DNA from: Verrucomicrobiaceae bacterium
Lineage (GTDB): Bacteria; Verrucomicrobiota; Verrucomicrobiia; Verrucomicrobiales; Verrucomicrobiaceae
DNA length: 64,000 bases
Direction: 5' to 3'
NCBI GenBank assembly: GCA_016795485.1
Contig: JAEUHM010000016.1
Location: 1-64,000, forward strand
Of this stretch, positions 1 through 9,305 are shown piece after piece. Below the pieces are notes generated by a model. The model ran no database searches, was not told where the DNA came from, and saw only the letters and a list, made by a program, of their open reading frames with translations. Each line of letters opens with the position of its first letter. Position 1 is the stretch's first letter. The translations under genes and the position numbers were made by a program.

Positions 1-99
1 GCTGGGGGGGCTGCCACCAATGTGGGCCGCACCGCCCCCTGTGGGTTCATCCAAAACCCCCACCCCCCGCACCCTGTAGGGTGCGCACCACTCTCATGA
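1..99 (+). CDS. Possible 3' end of an upstream gene (partial)
   Basis: All three forward frames are open from the left edge. Frame 1 ends in TGA at 97-99, which would overlap the next ATG (96-98) by four bases in the ATGA arrangement seen repeatedly in this window; it would encode a short Pro/Gly-rich tail ending GCAPLS. Frame 2 ends in TAG at 77-79. The frame of the next gene is itself open leftwards, so that gene could also extend beyond the window. Too little is visible to name a product. The ATGA overlap makes frame 1 the better guess. Confidence 0.3.
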   Translation, partial: AGGAATNVGRTAPCGFIQNPHPPHPVGCAPLS

Positions 100-881
100 A
101 CTGGGACCAATCGACCTGGGACAGCGGCTCGTGGGACCAGCCGTCCGATTATTTTTCTCCTCAACCTCAACCCAAATCCAAAGTGAAACGCCAAGATTAC
201 TTCCCCAGCCGCATCGGAGACCAGGTCAACTGGCTCGACAACTACGCCGTGAAACTCCCCATCCATGGAGCCACACTCGGCGTCATCGCCGGAGACATCA
301 CCGCCAGCGTCAATGACGCCAAATACAGCAACTACGTGCTCGGCACCTGGCTCACCGCCGTGCGGGCCTTTTCACCCAGCACCACGGATGCGGTGGATGA
401 CGTGCTCACCGGCGGTGGCACGGGTGCGATGGTGCTGCCCACCTTTACCGCACCTGCCTTGCCCGCAGGTGTGACCGCTGCCGTCCCTGGCACCCTGAAC
501 CGCATTTTTGCCCTCATTTCCAAAATGAAGCTCAGCGCGGGCTACACCGAAGCTATCGGCACCGATCTCGGCATCGTGGGCCAAGCCGTGACTGAGAAAG
601 CGCTGCCGAAATTCAGCGCCGATCTGCTGCAAGGCACCGGCTGCCAGTGCGTGAAGCTGACCTTCGCCAAATACGGCCACATGGGCGTGTATATCGAAAG
701 CCGCCGCGGCACCGGCGCGTGGGAGTTCCAAGCCATCGACACCGAAAGCCCCTACATGGACGAGCGTCCGCTGCTGGCCGCTGGTGTCCCCGAAGTGCGC
801 GAATACCGCATGCGCTTCTGGGACAAAGGCACCCCCAACGGCGACTGGACCGATGTGGTGAAGGTGACGGTCTCACCCTGA
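96..881 (+). CDS. Hypothetical protein with FN3-like C-terminus
   Basis: I do not recognise the family as a whole. The N-terminus is unusual: short Trp/Asp/Ser-rich repeats (MNWDQSTWDSGSWDQP), no signal peptide. The middle is rich in Ala, Gly and Thr. The last ~80 residues resemble a fibronectin type III-like sandwich end, with the pattern REYRMRFWDKGTPNGDWTDV followed by a Val/Thr strand; such ends occur in bacterial surface and phage-tail-associated proteins. A GTG at 81 is in frame, but ATG 96 begins the recognisable sequence. Its 80-residue neighbour downstream (991-1233) may be a partner. A tail- or surface-associated structural role is only a guess. Confidence 0.7.
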   Translation: MNWDQSTWDSGSWDQPSDYFSPQPQPKSKVKRQDYFPSRIGDQVNWLDNYAVKLPIHGATLGVIAGDITASVNDAKYSNYVLGTWLTAVRAFSPSTTDAVDDVLTGGGTGAMVLPTFTAPALPAGVTAAVPGTLNRIFALISKMKLSAGYTEAIGTDLGIVGQAVTEKALPKFSADLLQGTGCQCVKLTFAKYGHMGVYIESRRGTGAWEFQAIDTESPYMDERPLLAAGVPEVREYRMRFWDKGTPNGDWTDVVKVTVSP

Positions 882-898
882 TGCCTGCGGCATGGTTC

Positions 899-976
899 TT
901 GGTTCAGTGTTCTTTGTTCTTCGTTTAAGACAGCCACTGAGTCAGAACCAACCAAGAACAAGGAACCATGAACCAA
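899..976. repeat. Imperfect inverted repeat, 23-base arms
   Basis: Bases 899-921 and 954-976 are reverse complements at 20 of 23 positions, separated by 32 bases. The arms are built from repeated GGTTC/TTGTTC words. The repeat fills most of the gap between two hypothetical genes. It could fold as a hairpin in RNA, but no T-run follows, so it is not a typical terminator. A dispersed intergenic repeat (REP- or MITE-like) is possible; only one copy is evident here. Confidence 0.6.
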
Positions 977-990
977 AAACAGAAAACACC

Positions 991-1233
991 ATGCCCTTCG
1001 ATCCCACCAAACCCGCGAACAACGCACCGCTCTCCAGCGCAGAGATGCGCTCGCAACTCACTGGCCTGAATGACAACATCCAAGCCGTCGTGAATGCCGC
1101 CATCTCCAACACGAGCGCCAACAGTAACAGCGTGAGCACGCTAAACCAAGGTGCCGATAGCAGCTACAATCAGACGCAGATGCAGGATGTGCTGAACAAA
1201 CTCGATGAACTGATCAACGTGCTGCGGCGGTGA
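991..1233 (+). CDS. Small hypothetical protein, 80 aa
   Basis: A short Asn/Ser-rich protein beginning MPFDPTKPANNAPLSSAEMR and ending in a Leu/Asp-rich amphipathic stretch (MQDVLNKLDELINVLRR) that looks able to form a helix or short coiled coil. No signal peptide or membrane segment. ATG 991 is preferred; the frame is open upstream, but that stretch is the inverted repeat and is not protein-like. No Shine-Dalgarno is seen at normal spacing. The pairing with the FN3-like protein suggests a shared function, possibly oligomerisation. I do not recognise the family. Confidence 0.6.
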   Translation: MPFDPTKPANNAPLSSAEMRSQLTGLNDNIQAVVNAAISNTSANSNSVSTLNQGADSSYNQTQMQDVLNKLDELINVLRR

Positions 1234-1377
1234 GACGCTTTCATTGAGCACAGAGCGAGGACGATTCCGGCCTTCGCCGCGCGATGGAGGGTCGGTTTGT
1301 ATATTATCGTCAGCTAGGCTGTGAATTAACGACAGGACACGACGGAGAGATCGGCGCAGGGTCAAAGGCTTCAAACC

Positions 1378-3192
1378 ATGAAGTCCCATGACCCCTCCAA
1401 GCCGCTCAGCAGCAATGTCCACCTCCTGCGCTGGGTGAAAAAGATGGCCGCGCTGTGCCAGCCGGAGCGCATTCATTGGGTGGATGGCTCGCAGACCGAA
1501 TATGATGCGCTGTGCGCGGAGATGGTGGCTGCGGGGACGATGATCAAACTCAATGAAGAGCTGTGGCCGGGGTGCTTCCTGGCACGCTCGGACCCGAGTG
1601 ATGTGGCGCGGGTGGAGGAGCGCACCTTTATTTGCTCGCACTCGAAGGATGGCGCGGGGCCGACGAACAACTGGGTGAACCCGCATGAGATGAAGGCGAA
1701 GCTGCGCGGGCTTTTCACCGGCTGCATGAAGGGGCGCACGATGTATGTGCTGGCCTTCAGCATGGGGCCGCTGGAGTCGCCGATGGCGCAGATCGGCGTG
1801 CAGCTCACGGATTCGCCCTACGCGGTGGTGAACATGCGCATCATGGCCCGCATCGGCAGGCCAGTGTTTGAGCTGATCGACCGCACGAACAAGCGCGTGG
1901 TGCCCGCGATGCACACGGTGGGCGCGCCATTGGAGCCGGGGCAAAAGGATGTGCCCTGGCCCTGCAACACCGAGAAATACATCGTCCATTTTCCCGAGAC
2001 GCGGGAGATCTGGAGCTACGGCAGCGGCTACGGTGGCAATGCGTTGCTTGGGAAGAAGTGCTTCGCGTTGCGTATCGCCTCGGCCATGGCACGCGATGAA
2101 GGCTGGCTGGCGGAGCACATGCTCATTTTGGGCGTGGAGGACCCGCAAGGCCGCAAAACGTATGTGGCCGCTGCTTTCCCGAGCGCGTGCGGAAAGACGA
2201 ACTTTGCGATGCTGGTGCCGCCGAAGCACTTTTCCGATCAAGGCTGGAAAGTGTGGACCGTGGGCGATGATATCGCGTGGATCAAACCGGGGCCAGATGG
2301 CCGTCTGCATGCCATCAATCCCGAGGCGGGCTTTTTCGGCGTGGCACCGGGCACCAGTGCGAAGACGAATCCGAATGCGATGGCCTCGCTGCGTCAAAAC
2401 ACGATCTTTACCAATGTGGCGCTGACACCCGATGGTGGTGTGTGGTGGGAAGGCATGACGAATGAGCCGCCCGCGAGCTGCATCGACTGGCAAGGCAAGG
2501 AATGGACGCCCGCCAGTGGCACCAAGGCCGCGCATCCGAACTCACGCTTCACCGCGCCTGCTTCACAGTGCCCCACGATTGATCCCGATTGGCAAAAGCC
2601 CGAAGGCGTGCCGATCAGTGCGATCATTTTCGGCGGACGCCGCGCCACGACGATGCCGCTGGTGTATCAGGCCTTCAATTGGAGCTGCGGCGTGTATATG
2701 GGTGCCACGATGGGCAGCGAGATGACCGCCGCCGCAGCAGGCACCATCGGCAAGGTGCGCCGTGACCCGATGGCGATGCTGCCCTTCTGCGGCTACAACA
2801 TGGGCGACTACTTCCGCCATTGGATCTCCATGCAGCGCAGCCTCAGCGTGACGCCGCGCGTCTTCCATGTGAACTGGTTTCGCAAAGATGCAGACGGCAA
2901 ATTTCTCTGGCCTGGCTTCAGCGAGAACATGCGTGTGCTGAAATGGATCGTGGATCGCTCCAACGGCGTCGGCATGAGCAAGGAGACGCCCATCGGCTGG
3001 GTGCCGAGCCATGCGGACATCGACTGGACGGGCCTCGATTTCAGCGCGGAGCGTTTTGATGAGCTGCAGCGCTTTGATCGCGTTGCGTGGCGTGCGGAGA
3101 TCCTCTCGCACGAAGAGCTGTTCCTCGATCTGAAGACGCATTTGCCCAAGGAGCTGATCTACGAGCGCGAGCTGCTGATCTGCCGCATGTGA
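1378..3192 (+). CDS. pckG: Phosphoenolpyruvate carboxykinase (GTP)
   Basis: Converts oxaloacetate and GTP to phosphoenolpyruvate, CO2 and GDP, the first committed step of gluconeogenesis, in the cytosol. At 604 residues it has the usual length of the GTP-dependent class. Diagnostic sites are visible: the substrate-binding region [19 protein letters not shown] near residue 82, and the kinase-1a P-loop with the class-specific cysteine, PSACGKTN, with Cys271. The conserved FGGRR stretch and the ENMRVLKWI segment follow. AAAGG sits about nine bases before ATG 1378. The gene lies 69 bases upstream of a peptide-degradation operon on the same strand, which fits gluconeogenesis from amino acids. A 464-residue open frame on the opposite strand at 1141-2535 is a codon-bias shadow. 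Confidence 0.97.
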   Translation: MKSHDPSKPLSSNVHLLRWVKKMAALCQPERIHWVDGSQTEYDALCAEMVAAGTMIKLNEELWPGCFLARSDPSDVARVEERTFICSHSKDGAGPTNNWVNPHEMKAKLRGLFTGCMKGRTMYVLAFSMGPLESPMAQIGVQLTDSPYAVVNMRIMARIGRPVFELIDRTNKRVVPAMHTVGAPLEPGQKDVPWPCNTEKYIVHFPETREIWSYGSGYGGNALLGKKCFALRIASAMARDEGWLAEHMLILGVEDPQGRKTYVAAAFPSACGKTNFAMLVPPKHFSDQGWKVWTVGDDIAWIKPGPDGRLHAINPEAGFFGVAPGTSAKTNPNAMASLRQNTIFTNVALTPDGGVWWEGMTNEPPASCIDWQGKEWTPASGTKAAHPNSRFTAPASQCPTIDPDWQKPEGVPISAIIFGGRRATTMPLVYQAFNWSCGVYMGATMGSEMTAAAAGTIGKVRRDPMAMLPFCGYNMGDYFRHWISMQRSLSVTPRVFHVNWFRKDADGKFLWPGFSENMRVLKWIVDRSNGVGMSKETPIGWVPSHADIDWTGLDFSAERFDELQRFDRVAWRAEILSHEELFLDLKTHLPKELIYERELLICRM

Positions 3193-3261
3193 ACACAGCA
3201 TTAGTTTTTTTCAGGGTCTTCTGCCAATTACGCCCACCGCCCAGCCTATTGCCACCTTGCC

Positions 3262-5616
3262 ATGAAAACTGTGTTCCTGCATCGCCATCTGTCCTGCATC
3301 GCGCTGTTCCTTGCACTGCTGGTCGTCAAAGCCCCGGCGGTCACCATTGAGGAAGCGCTCGCACTGCCGAAGAAGTGGGAGAAAAAGGTGCTCAATGAAA
3401 ACGTCGCGCCGCACTGGCAGGCGGACGGGCAGAGCTTCTGGTATGAGCGGCAGACGGCCGATGGCAAAGGCGAGTTCGTCTTGATCAAGGCAGGCACGGC
3501 AGAGCGAAAGACAGCGGCCACGCGCAAGGCGCTGGATTTGCCGCCGCCACCGACCCGCCGCACGTCCAATGAGGGCGTGTGGACGACGGGCTTCTCGCCC
3601 AAAAACACGCTGCCGCTCAAAGTTACCTTTGTGAATGAGTTGAAGGGCGATTTGGAGCTCTTCTGGTTCGATCCTTACAGCAAGCGCATCAGCAAAGGCG
3701 TGCTGAAGGTGGGCGAGCGTGTGACCAAGGACACGGCGAAGGACGCGCGTTGGTGGTTTGAGGACATGAAAACGAAGAAGGCGGTGGCGATCATGGTGAT
3801 CAACGAGGACGGCGAGGAAATCATCATTGATGGCAAGCCGCCAGCCGAAGTGATCGGCCAGTCGAAGACGCTGTCGCCAGACAAGCAGTGGTCCGTCAGC
3901 TTCAAGGGCAACCGCGTCTCTTTGCGAAACCTCAAGACGAAGCAGCGCGTGGAAATCGAGTGCGAGCTGCCTGCCAAGGCCGCCTTCATGGGCACGATGA
4001 GCTGGTCGCCGGACTCGCAGTCATTCATGGTGCCCTGCGTGGTGGATGTGGAGCGGCGGAAGCTCACCATCGTCGAGTCTTCGCCAAGCGACTCCGTGCA
4101 GCCGAAGCTTAAGGTGCTGGATTACTTCAAAGCAGGCGACGTGCTGCCCAAGGCGGTGCCGGTGCTGTTTCGTGTGAGCGACAAAATGGGCATCGTCGTC
4201 TCGGACAAGCTCTGTCCCAATCCCTACGCGACCAAGTCCGATCTGGCCGTTCACTGGGCACCGGATGGTCGCGAGTTTTACTTCGACTACAACCAGCGCG
4301 GGCATCAAATCTACCGCGTCATCGCGGTCGATGCCAAGACAGGAAAAGCACGCACCGTGATCGAGGAGACGAGCAAAACCTTCATCGACTACGGCTTCAA
4401 AAACTCCAAGCACTGGCTGCCAAAGACCGGCGAGCTGCTCTGGCTGAGCGAGCGAGACGATTGGGCGCATCTCTGGCTGTATGACGTGAAGACGGGCAAG
4501 GTTAAGAAGCAGGTCACCAGTGGTCAGTGGGTCGTGCGCAAAGTCGTGCGCGTGGATGAGGAGCAGTGTCAGGTGTGGTTCATGGCCTCGGGCGTGCAGG
4601 CAGCGGAAGATCCGGTGCAGCAGCATCTCTGCCGCGTAAATCTCGATGGCACCGGCTTCATCCAACTCACGCAGGGCGATGGCGATCACCGTGTGCTTTT
4701 TTCACCCGACAAGGCATGGTTCATCGACACCTTCTCGCGGGCTGATGCGCTGCCCGTCACCGAGCTGCGCTCATGCAAAGATGGCAGCAAGGTCTGTGAG
4801 CTGGAAAAAGCAGATGCGAGCGCCCTGCTCGCCACCGGCTGGCGGATGCCGGAGCGTTTTGTGGGGAAAGGACGCGATGGCCGCACGGACATTCACGGCG
4901 TCATTTTCACGCCCTCGCACTTTGATCCGACGAAGAAGTATCCGGTGGTCGAGAATGTGTATGCCGGTCCTCCCCAAGCCTCTTCACCGAAGAAATTCAG
5001 CCTCTTCACCAAGCAGCGCCAGCTCGCCGAGCTGGGCTTCATCGTCGTGCATGCGGATGGCATGGGCACGAACCACCGGGGCAAGGCATTCCATGATGTC
5101 TGTTGGAAAAATTTTAAGGACTCCGGCTTCCCGGATCGCATCGCCTGGATCAAGGCCGCCGCGAGATCGCGCCCGTGGATGGATCTCACTCGCGTCGGCA
5201 TCTACGGCGGCAGCGCGGGCGGTGGCAATGCCATGCGGGCGCTGCTTGATCATCACGACTTCTACCACGTCGCCTTTGCCGACAGCGGTGCGCATGACAA
5301 CCGCATGAACATGATCTGGTGGAACGAATCCTTCATGGGCTGGCCGGTGGATGAATCCTATGTGCGCAGCTCGAACGTGGCTGATGCCGCAAAGCTGAAG
5401 GGCCATCTTTTCCTCACCACCGGCGAGCTGGACACGAATGTCGATCCCGCCAGCACCATGCAGGTCGTCGGCGCTTTGCAGAAAGCAGGCAAGACCTTCG
5501 AGTTCATGCCCATCATCGGCGGCGGCCACTGCGCCGCTCTGGAGGCAGACTCCACCTACGGCATCCGAATGCGCCTGGAGTTCCTCAGCAAACACCTGCT
5601 CAAATCACGACCATGA
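3262..5616 (+). CDS. Secreted S9-family peptidase (DPP IV/POP type)
   Basis: A serine peptidase expected to release dipeptides or short peptides outside the cytoplasm. Residues 1-26 form a signal peptide (hydrophobic core after MKTVFLHRHLSC). A long beta-propeller region follows, with WSPDSQSF-type repeats, and residues from about 560 are the alpha/beta-hydrolase catalytic domain. The triad reads Ser651 in YGGSAGGGN, Asp724 in GELDTNVDP and His756 in GGGHC; the GELD and GGGHC pattern fits the S9 group that has GELD instead of the DPP IV HGTAD. The stop overlaps the start of the peptide transporter by four bases (ATGA), so the two are translationally coupled. Exact substrate preference cannot be read from the sequence. 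Confidence 0.93.
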   Translation: MKTVFLHRHLSCIALFLALLVVKAPAVTIEEALALPKKWEKKVLNENVAPHWQADGQSFWYERQTADGKGEFVLIKAGTAERKTAATRKALDLPPPPTRRTSNEGVWTTGFSPKNTLPLKVTFVNELKGDLELFWFDPYSKRISKGVLKVGERVTKDTAKDARWWFEDMKTKKAVAIMVINEDGEEIIIDGKPPAEVIGQSKTLSPDKQWSVSFKGNRVSLRNLKTKQRVEIECELPAKAAFMGTMSWSPDSQSFMVPCVVDVERRKLTIVESSPSDSVQPKLKVLDYFKAGDVLPKAVPVLFRVSDKMGIVVSDKLCPNPYATKSDLAVHWAPDGREFYFDYNQRGHQIYRVIAVDAKTGKARTVIEETSKTFIDYGFKNSKHWLPKTGELLWLSERDDWAHLWLYDVKTGKVKKQVTSGQWVVRKVVRVDEEQCQVWFMASGVQAAEDPVQQHLCRVNLDGTGFIQLTQGDGDHRVLFSPDKAWFIDTFSRADALPVTELRSCKDGSKVCELEKADASALLATGWRMPERFVGKGRDGRTDIHGVIFTPSHFDPTKKYPVVENVYAGPPQASSPKKFSLFTKQRQLAELGFIVVHADGMGTNHRGKAFHDVCWKNFKDSGFPDRIAWIKAAARSRPWMDLTRVGIYGGSAGGGNAMRALLDHHDFYHVAFADSGAHDNRMNMIWWNESFMGWPVDESYVRSSNVADAAKLKGHLFLTTGELDTNVDPASTMQVVGALQKAGKTFEFMPIIGGGHCAALEADSTYGIRMRLEFLSKHLLKSRP

Positions 5617-7067
5617 ACACAGACGCTCGGCATCCTCGCGGCATCTACACGCTGTTCTTCACCGAGATGTGGGAGCGCATGAGCTACTACGGGATGCGCA
5701 CGCTCCTGGTGCTCTTCATGGTGGACCAGGTGCGCGGTGGCATGGGCCTGACGGACGAGATGGCGGCCGCGATCTATGGGCTATACACCGCCTCGGTTTA
5801 TCTGGCCGCCTTGCCTGGCGGATGGATTGGTGACCGCCTGCTCGGCGCGAAGCGCTCGGTCTGGTGGGGCGGCGTGGTCATCGCGCTCGGGCACCTGGTG
5901 CTCGGCATTTCAGATGCGCGGGCATTTTTCACCGGCCTGGTCCTCATCGCGCTCGGCTCCGGCCTGCTAAAGTCAAACATGAGCACACTTGTGGGCCAGC
6001 TTTATCCCGAAGGCGGCGCACGGCGTGATGCGGGCTTCACGCTGTTTTACATGGGCATCAATGTGGGTGCCTTTGCCGGTCCGCTGCTCTGCGGCTATCT
6101 CGGTGAGAAAATAGGCTGGCACTGGGGTTTTGCGGCGGCAGCAGCAGGCATGATGCTCGGCCTCCTGCAGTTTTATCTCACGAAACGTCACCTCGCAGGC
6201 ATCGGCGAGCGTCCCACGCATGAGGGGCAAAACTATCCGCGTGACGTGGCGATCATGCTTGGTGGCATCGGAGTCATCGGCTTCATCGTCGTGCTGTGTG
6301 TGACCGGCGTGGTGACGGTGAACGCTCCCTGGCTCGCCCAGCGCTCTGCCTATGTGCTCGCGGCGGTCGCGGCGCTGTTCTTCACTTGGGCTTTTGGGCT
6401 CGCGGGCCTCAGCACGGCGGAGAAAAAACGTGTCGCCGTGATCGTGGTGCTCTTTTTGGCTTCAGTGATCTTCTGGGCGGGCTTTGAGCAGATCGGCTCT
6501 TCATTCACGCTTTTCGCCGAGCGGTTCACGTTGAGGCGTTTCTTCGGCGGCGAGATTCCCACCGGCTGGTTTCAATCAGTGAATCCCGTGCTCGTCATCT
6601 TGCTCGCACCTGTCGTCGCGATGCTATGGGCACGGCTCGCTCGCAAAAACATCGAGCCATCGCTCACCAAGAAGCTGGCCTGGGCGCAGCTGCTGCTCGC
6701 CTCGGGATTCGTGGTCATTTCCTTCGGCGCCCAGCGTGCACTGGAAGCGGGGACCGTCTGGCCGACGTGGCTGCTGACCGTTTCGCTTCTCCACACCCTC
6801 GGCGAGCTTTTCCTGAGCCCGGTCGGACTCAGCGCGGTGACCAAGCTCTCTCCACCGCGTCTCACAGGCCAGATGATGGGCGTGTGGTTTCTCGGGTCTT
6901 CTTTGGGAAATCTCAGTGCCGGGCTCTTTGCTGGCGAGGTGAGCGGCGAGGCCACGGCGCAGATGCCGGAGCGTTTTCTCATCGTCGCCGCCGTTTCTGG
7001 CAGCGCCGGATTTCTATTGTGGCTTTCAGCCCGCTGGATTCAGAAACTCATGCCTGGAATCAAATAA
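5613..7067 (+). CDS. POT/PTR family proton-coupled peptide transporter
   Basis: Imports di- and tripeptides with protons across the inner membrane. The N-terminus carries the POT signature FFTEMWERMSYYGMR (residues ~15-29) with the ExxER-type element that couples protons to transport. A second family signature, GSGLLKSN followed by FYMGINVGAFAGPLLCGYLG, lies near residues 115-165. The 484 residues are mostly hydrophobic, consistent with 12 or more helices. It sits between two exported dipeptide-releasing peptidases, overlapping the first by four bases and directly abutting the second, so it is very likely the uptake step for their products. Whether it prefers di- or tripeptides cannot be told. 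Confidence 0.96.
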   Translation: MNTDARHPRGIYTLFFTEMWERMSYYGMRTLLVLFMVDQVRGGMGLTDEMAAAIYGLYTASVYLAALPGGWIGDRLLGAKRSVWWGGVVIALGHLVLGISDARAFFTGLVLIALGSGLLKSNMSTLVGQLYPEGGARRDAGFTLFYMGINVGAFAGPLLCGYLGEKIGWHWGFAAAAAGMMLGLLQFYLTKRHLAGIGERPTHEGQNYPRDVAIMLGGIGVIGFIVVLCVTGVVTVNAPWLAQRSAYVLAAVAALFFTWAFGLAGLSTAEKKRVAVIVVLFLASVIFWAGFEQIGSSFTLFAERFTLRRFFGGEIPTGWFQSVNPVLVILLAPVVAMLWARLARKNIEPSLTKKLAWAQLLLASGFVVISFGAQRALEAGTVWPTWLLTVSLLHTLGELFLSPVGLSAVTKLSPPRLTGQMMGVWFLGSSLGNLSAGLFAGEVSGEATAQMPERFLIVAAVSGSAGFLLWLSARWIQKLMPGIK

Positions 7068-9305
7068 ATGAAACTTCACCCGCTCCTCCTCGCCGCGTTC
7101 TGCTTCGGTTTTATCGCTTTTGCCACGGCGGCTGAAAAAGCAGCCGCGCCGCCGCAGCTCTCGCTTGCCAGCATTTTCACGGACAAGGCCTTCGAGGAGG
7201 AAAAAATGGAGACGGTGCTCTGGAGCAAAGTCGGGGCGCATTACTTCACGCTCGAAAAACCCGCGAAGGGCAAGGAAGGCAAAGATTTGGTCAAACATGA
7301 TGCTGCGACGGGTGAAAAGAAGACACTCGCGACTGCCCAAGACCTGACGCCGAAGGGCGCGAAAGCTCCGCTGAGTGTTTCGAGCTACCAATTCAACGCG
7401 GATGAGTCTCTCGCGCTGCTTTTCACCAACACGAAGAAGGTCTGGCGCAAAAAAACACGCGGGGACTACTGGCTGCTCGATTTAAAGACCAAAGAGCTCC
7501 GCAAGCTCGGTGGCGATGCGGAGGCCTCGACACTGATGTATGCCAAATTTTCGCCCGATGGCACCCGCGTGGCCTACCTGCGCAAAAACAACCTTTATGT
7601 CCAAAACCTCGCGGACCTGAAAATCACCGCCGTGACCTCCGATGGCAGCGAAACGCTCATCAACGGCGGTTCCGACTGGGTGAACGAGGAAGAGCTAAGC
7701 CTGCGCGATTGCTTCCGCTGGAGCACGGATGGCTCGCGGCTGCTGTTTTGGCAGTTCGACACGAAGGACGTGAAAAAGTTTTGGCTCGTGAACCAGACTG
7801 ACGGTGTCTATCAGAGCTTCATCACCTTCCCGTATCCGAAAGCCGGTGAAAAGAACTCCGCATGCCGTCTCGGCATCGTGAGCGTCGGTGGAGGCGCGGT
7901 GACATGGCTGAAGATGGCCGGTGATCCACGCGAGCACTACCTGCCCTTCGCCGAGTGGACGCCGGATGGGAAAGCGGTGCTCATTCAGCAGTTCAACCGC
8001 CTGCAAAACACGCTGAAGGTCATGCGGGCCGATCCCGCGAGCGGAGAGGTCAAAACGCTGCTCACCGAAACAGACAAAGCCTGGGTGGAAAACAAAAACA
8101 GCGAGCCACGCTGGATCGGAAATGACTTCTTATGGCTCAGCGAGCGCAGCGGCTGGCGTCACGCCTATCTCGTGAGCCTCAGCGGTGAGGTGAAGCCGAT
8201 CACGAAAGGTCATTTCGACGTCATCGAAGTCATTTCGGTCCAAGACAGCCATCTCGACTTCCTCGCTTCACCGGAGAATGCCACGCAGCGCTATCTCTAC
8301 CGCGTGAATCTCGATGGCAGCGACCTGAAACGCCTCTCACCCGCTGACCAACCCGGCACGCACAGCTACGACTTCAGCCACGATGGTAAGTATGCCATCC
8401 ACACCTACTCCACCATGACCACGCCGCCGGTGGTGAGCCTCGTTTCGCTGCCGGAACATCAAAGCGTGCGCATTTTGAAGTCGCAGACCGCTTTGAAGGA
8501 AAAACTCGCGAAGCTAAAGCTGCCGAAGACGGAGTTTCTCCGCGTGGACATCGGTGGTGGCATCATGGCGGACGCGTGGATGATGACTGGCAGTGGTTTC
8601 GATGCCGCGAAAAAACACCCACTGCTCATGAATGTGTATGGCGAGCCTGCGGGCCAAACGGTGAAGGATGTGTGGGGCGGCCAGAAGTTTCTGTGGCATG
8701 CACTGCTCGCACAGCAGGGCTACGTCATTGCCAGTGTGGACACTCGCGGCACACCCGCACCGAAAGGCCGCGACTGGCGCAGAGCCGTGTATCGTGAGCT
8801 CGGCATCATCAACTCACGCGAGCAGGCTGCGGCGACTCGCTCGCTGCTCGCACGCTTTGATTTTCTCGATGCGAAGCGCGTGGGCATCTGGGGCTGGAGC
8901 GGCGGCGGCAGCAGCAGCCTCGACGCCATCTTCCGCTATCCCGATCTTTATCACACCGCCATCGCCGTGGCTCCCGTGCCTGACCGCAAACTCTACGACT
9001 CCATCTATGAAGAGCGCTACATGGGCCTGCCCAAGGACAACCCGAAAGGCTACACCGACGGCTCACCGATCACGCATGCGAGGGGCCTGAAAGGCGATCT
9101 CCTCATCATCCACGGCACCGGTGACGACAATGTGCACTACCAAGGCGTCGAGAAGCTCATGAACGAGCTCGTCGCACTCAACAAACCCTTCACCGTGATG
9201 CCCTACCCCAACCGCGATCACTCCATCAACACCGGCAAAGGCATCTCGCGGCATTTGTATGAGCTGATGACCGCGTGGCTGAACGATCATCTGATGAAGC
9301 CATGA
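7068..9305 (+). CDS. Dipeptidyl-peptidase IV-like S9 peptidase
   Basis: Cleaves N-terminal dipeptides, classically after Pro or Ala, from exported or periplasmic peptides. A signal peptide (MKLHPLLLAAFCFGFIAFATA) is followed by a DPP IV N-terminal propeller (residues ~90-490), which includes the NEEELSLRDCFRWSTDG segment; the family double-Glu is the NEEEL element that anchors the substrate N-terminus. The catalytic domain has Ser611 in GWSGGG, Asp686 in HGTGDDNVHY and His718 in NRDHSI, matching the DPP IV triad order. 745 residues is normal. ATG 7068 follows the transporter stop without a gap, and the stop overlaps the next gene by four bases. Together with the upstream S9 enzyme it forms a two-peptidase system around one transporter. 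Confidence 0.95.
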   Translation: MKLHPLLLAAFCFGFIAFATAAEKAAAPPQLSLASIFTDKAFEEEKMETVLWSKVGAHYFTLEKPAKGKEGKDLVKHDAATGEKKTLATAQDLTPKGAKAPLSVSSYQFNADESLALLFTNTKKVWRKKTRGDYWLLDLKTKELRKLGGDAEASTLMYAKFSPDGTRVAYLRKNNLYVQNLADLKITAVTSDGSETLINGGSDWVNEEELSLRDCFRWSTDGSRLLFWQFDTKDVKKFWLVNQTDGVYQSFITFPYPKAGEKNSACRLGIVSVGGGAVTWLKMAGDPREHYLPFAEWTPDGKAVLIQQFNRLQNTLKVMRADPASGEVKTLLTETDKAWVENKNSEPRWIGNDFLWLSERSGWRHAYLVSLSGEVKPITKGHFDVIEVISVQDSHLDFLASPENATQRYLYRVNLDGSDLKRLSPADQPGTHSYDFSHDGKYAIHTYSTMTTPPVVSLVSLPEHQSVRILKSQTALKEKLAKLKLPKTEFLRVDIGGGIMADAWMMTGSGFDAAKKHPLLMNVYGEPAGQTVKDVWGGQKFLWHALLAQQGYVIASVDTRGTPAPKGRDWRRAVYRELGIINSREQAAATRSLLARFDFLDAKRVGIWGWSGGGSSSLDAIFRYPDLYHTAIAVAPVPDRKLYDSIYEERYMGLPKDNPKGYTDGSPITHARGLKGDLLIIHGTGDDNVHYQGVEKLMNELVALNKPFTVMPYPNRDHSINTGKGISRHLYELMTAWLNDHLMKP

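Noticed and set aside
1141-2535. 464-residue open frame on the minus strand across the PEP carboxykinase gene
   Set aside because: It has no recognisable motif and is opposite a certain gene; GC-rich codon bias creates such shadows.
3193-3261. T-run after the PEP carboxykinase gene as a terminator
   Set aside because: There is no stable stem before the TTTTTTT stretch.
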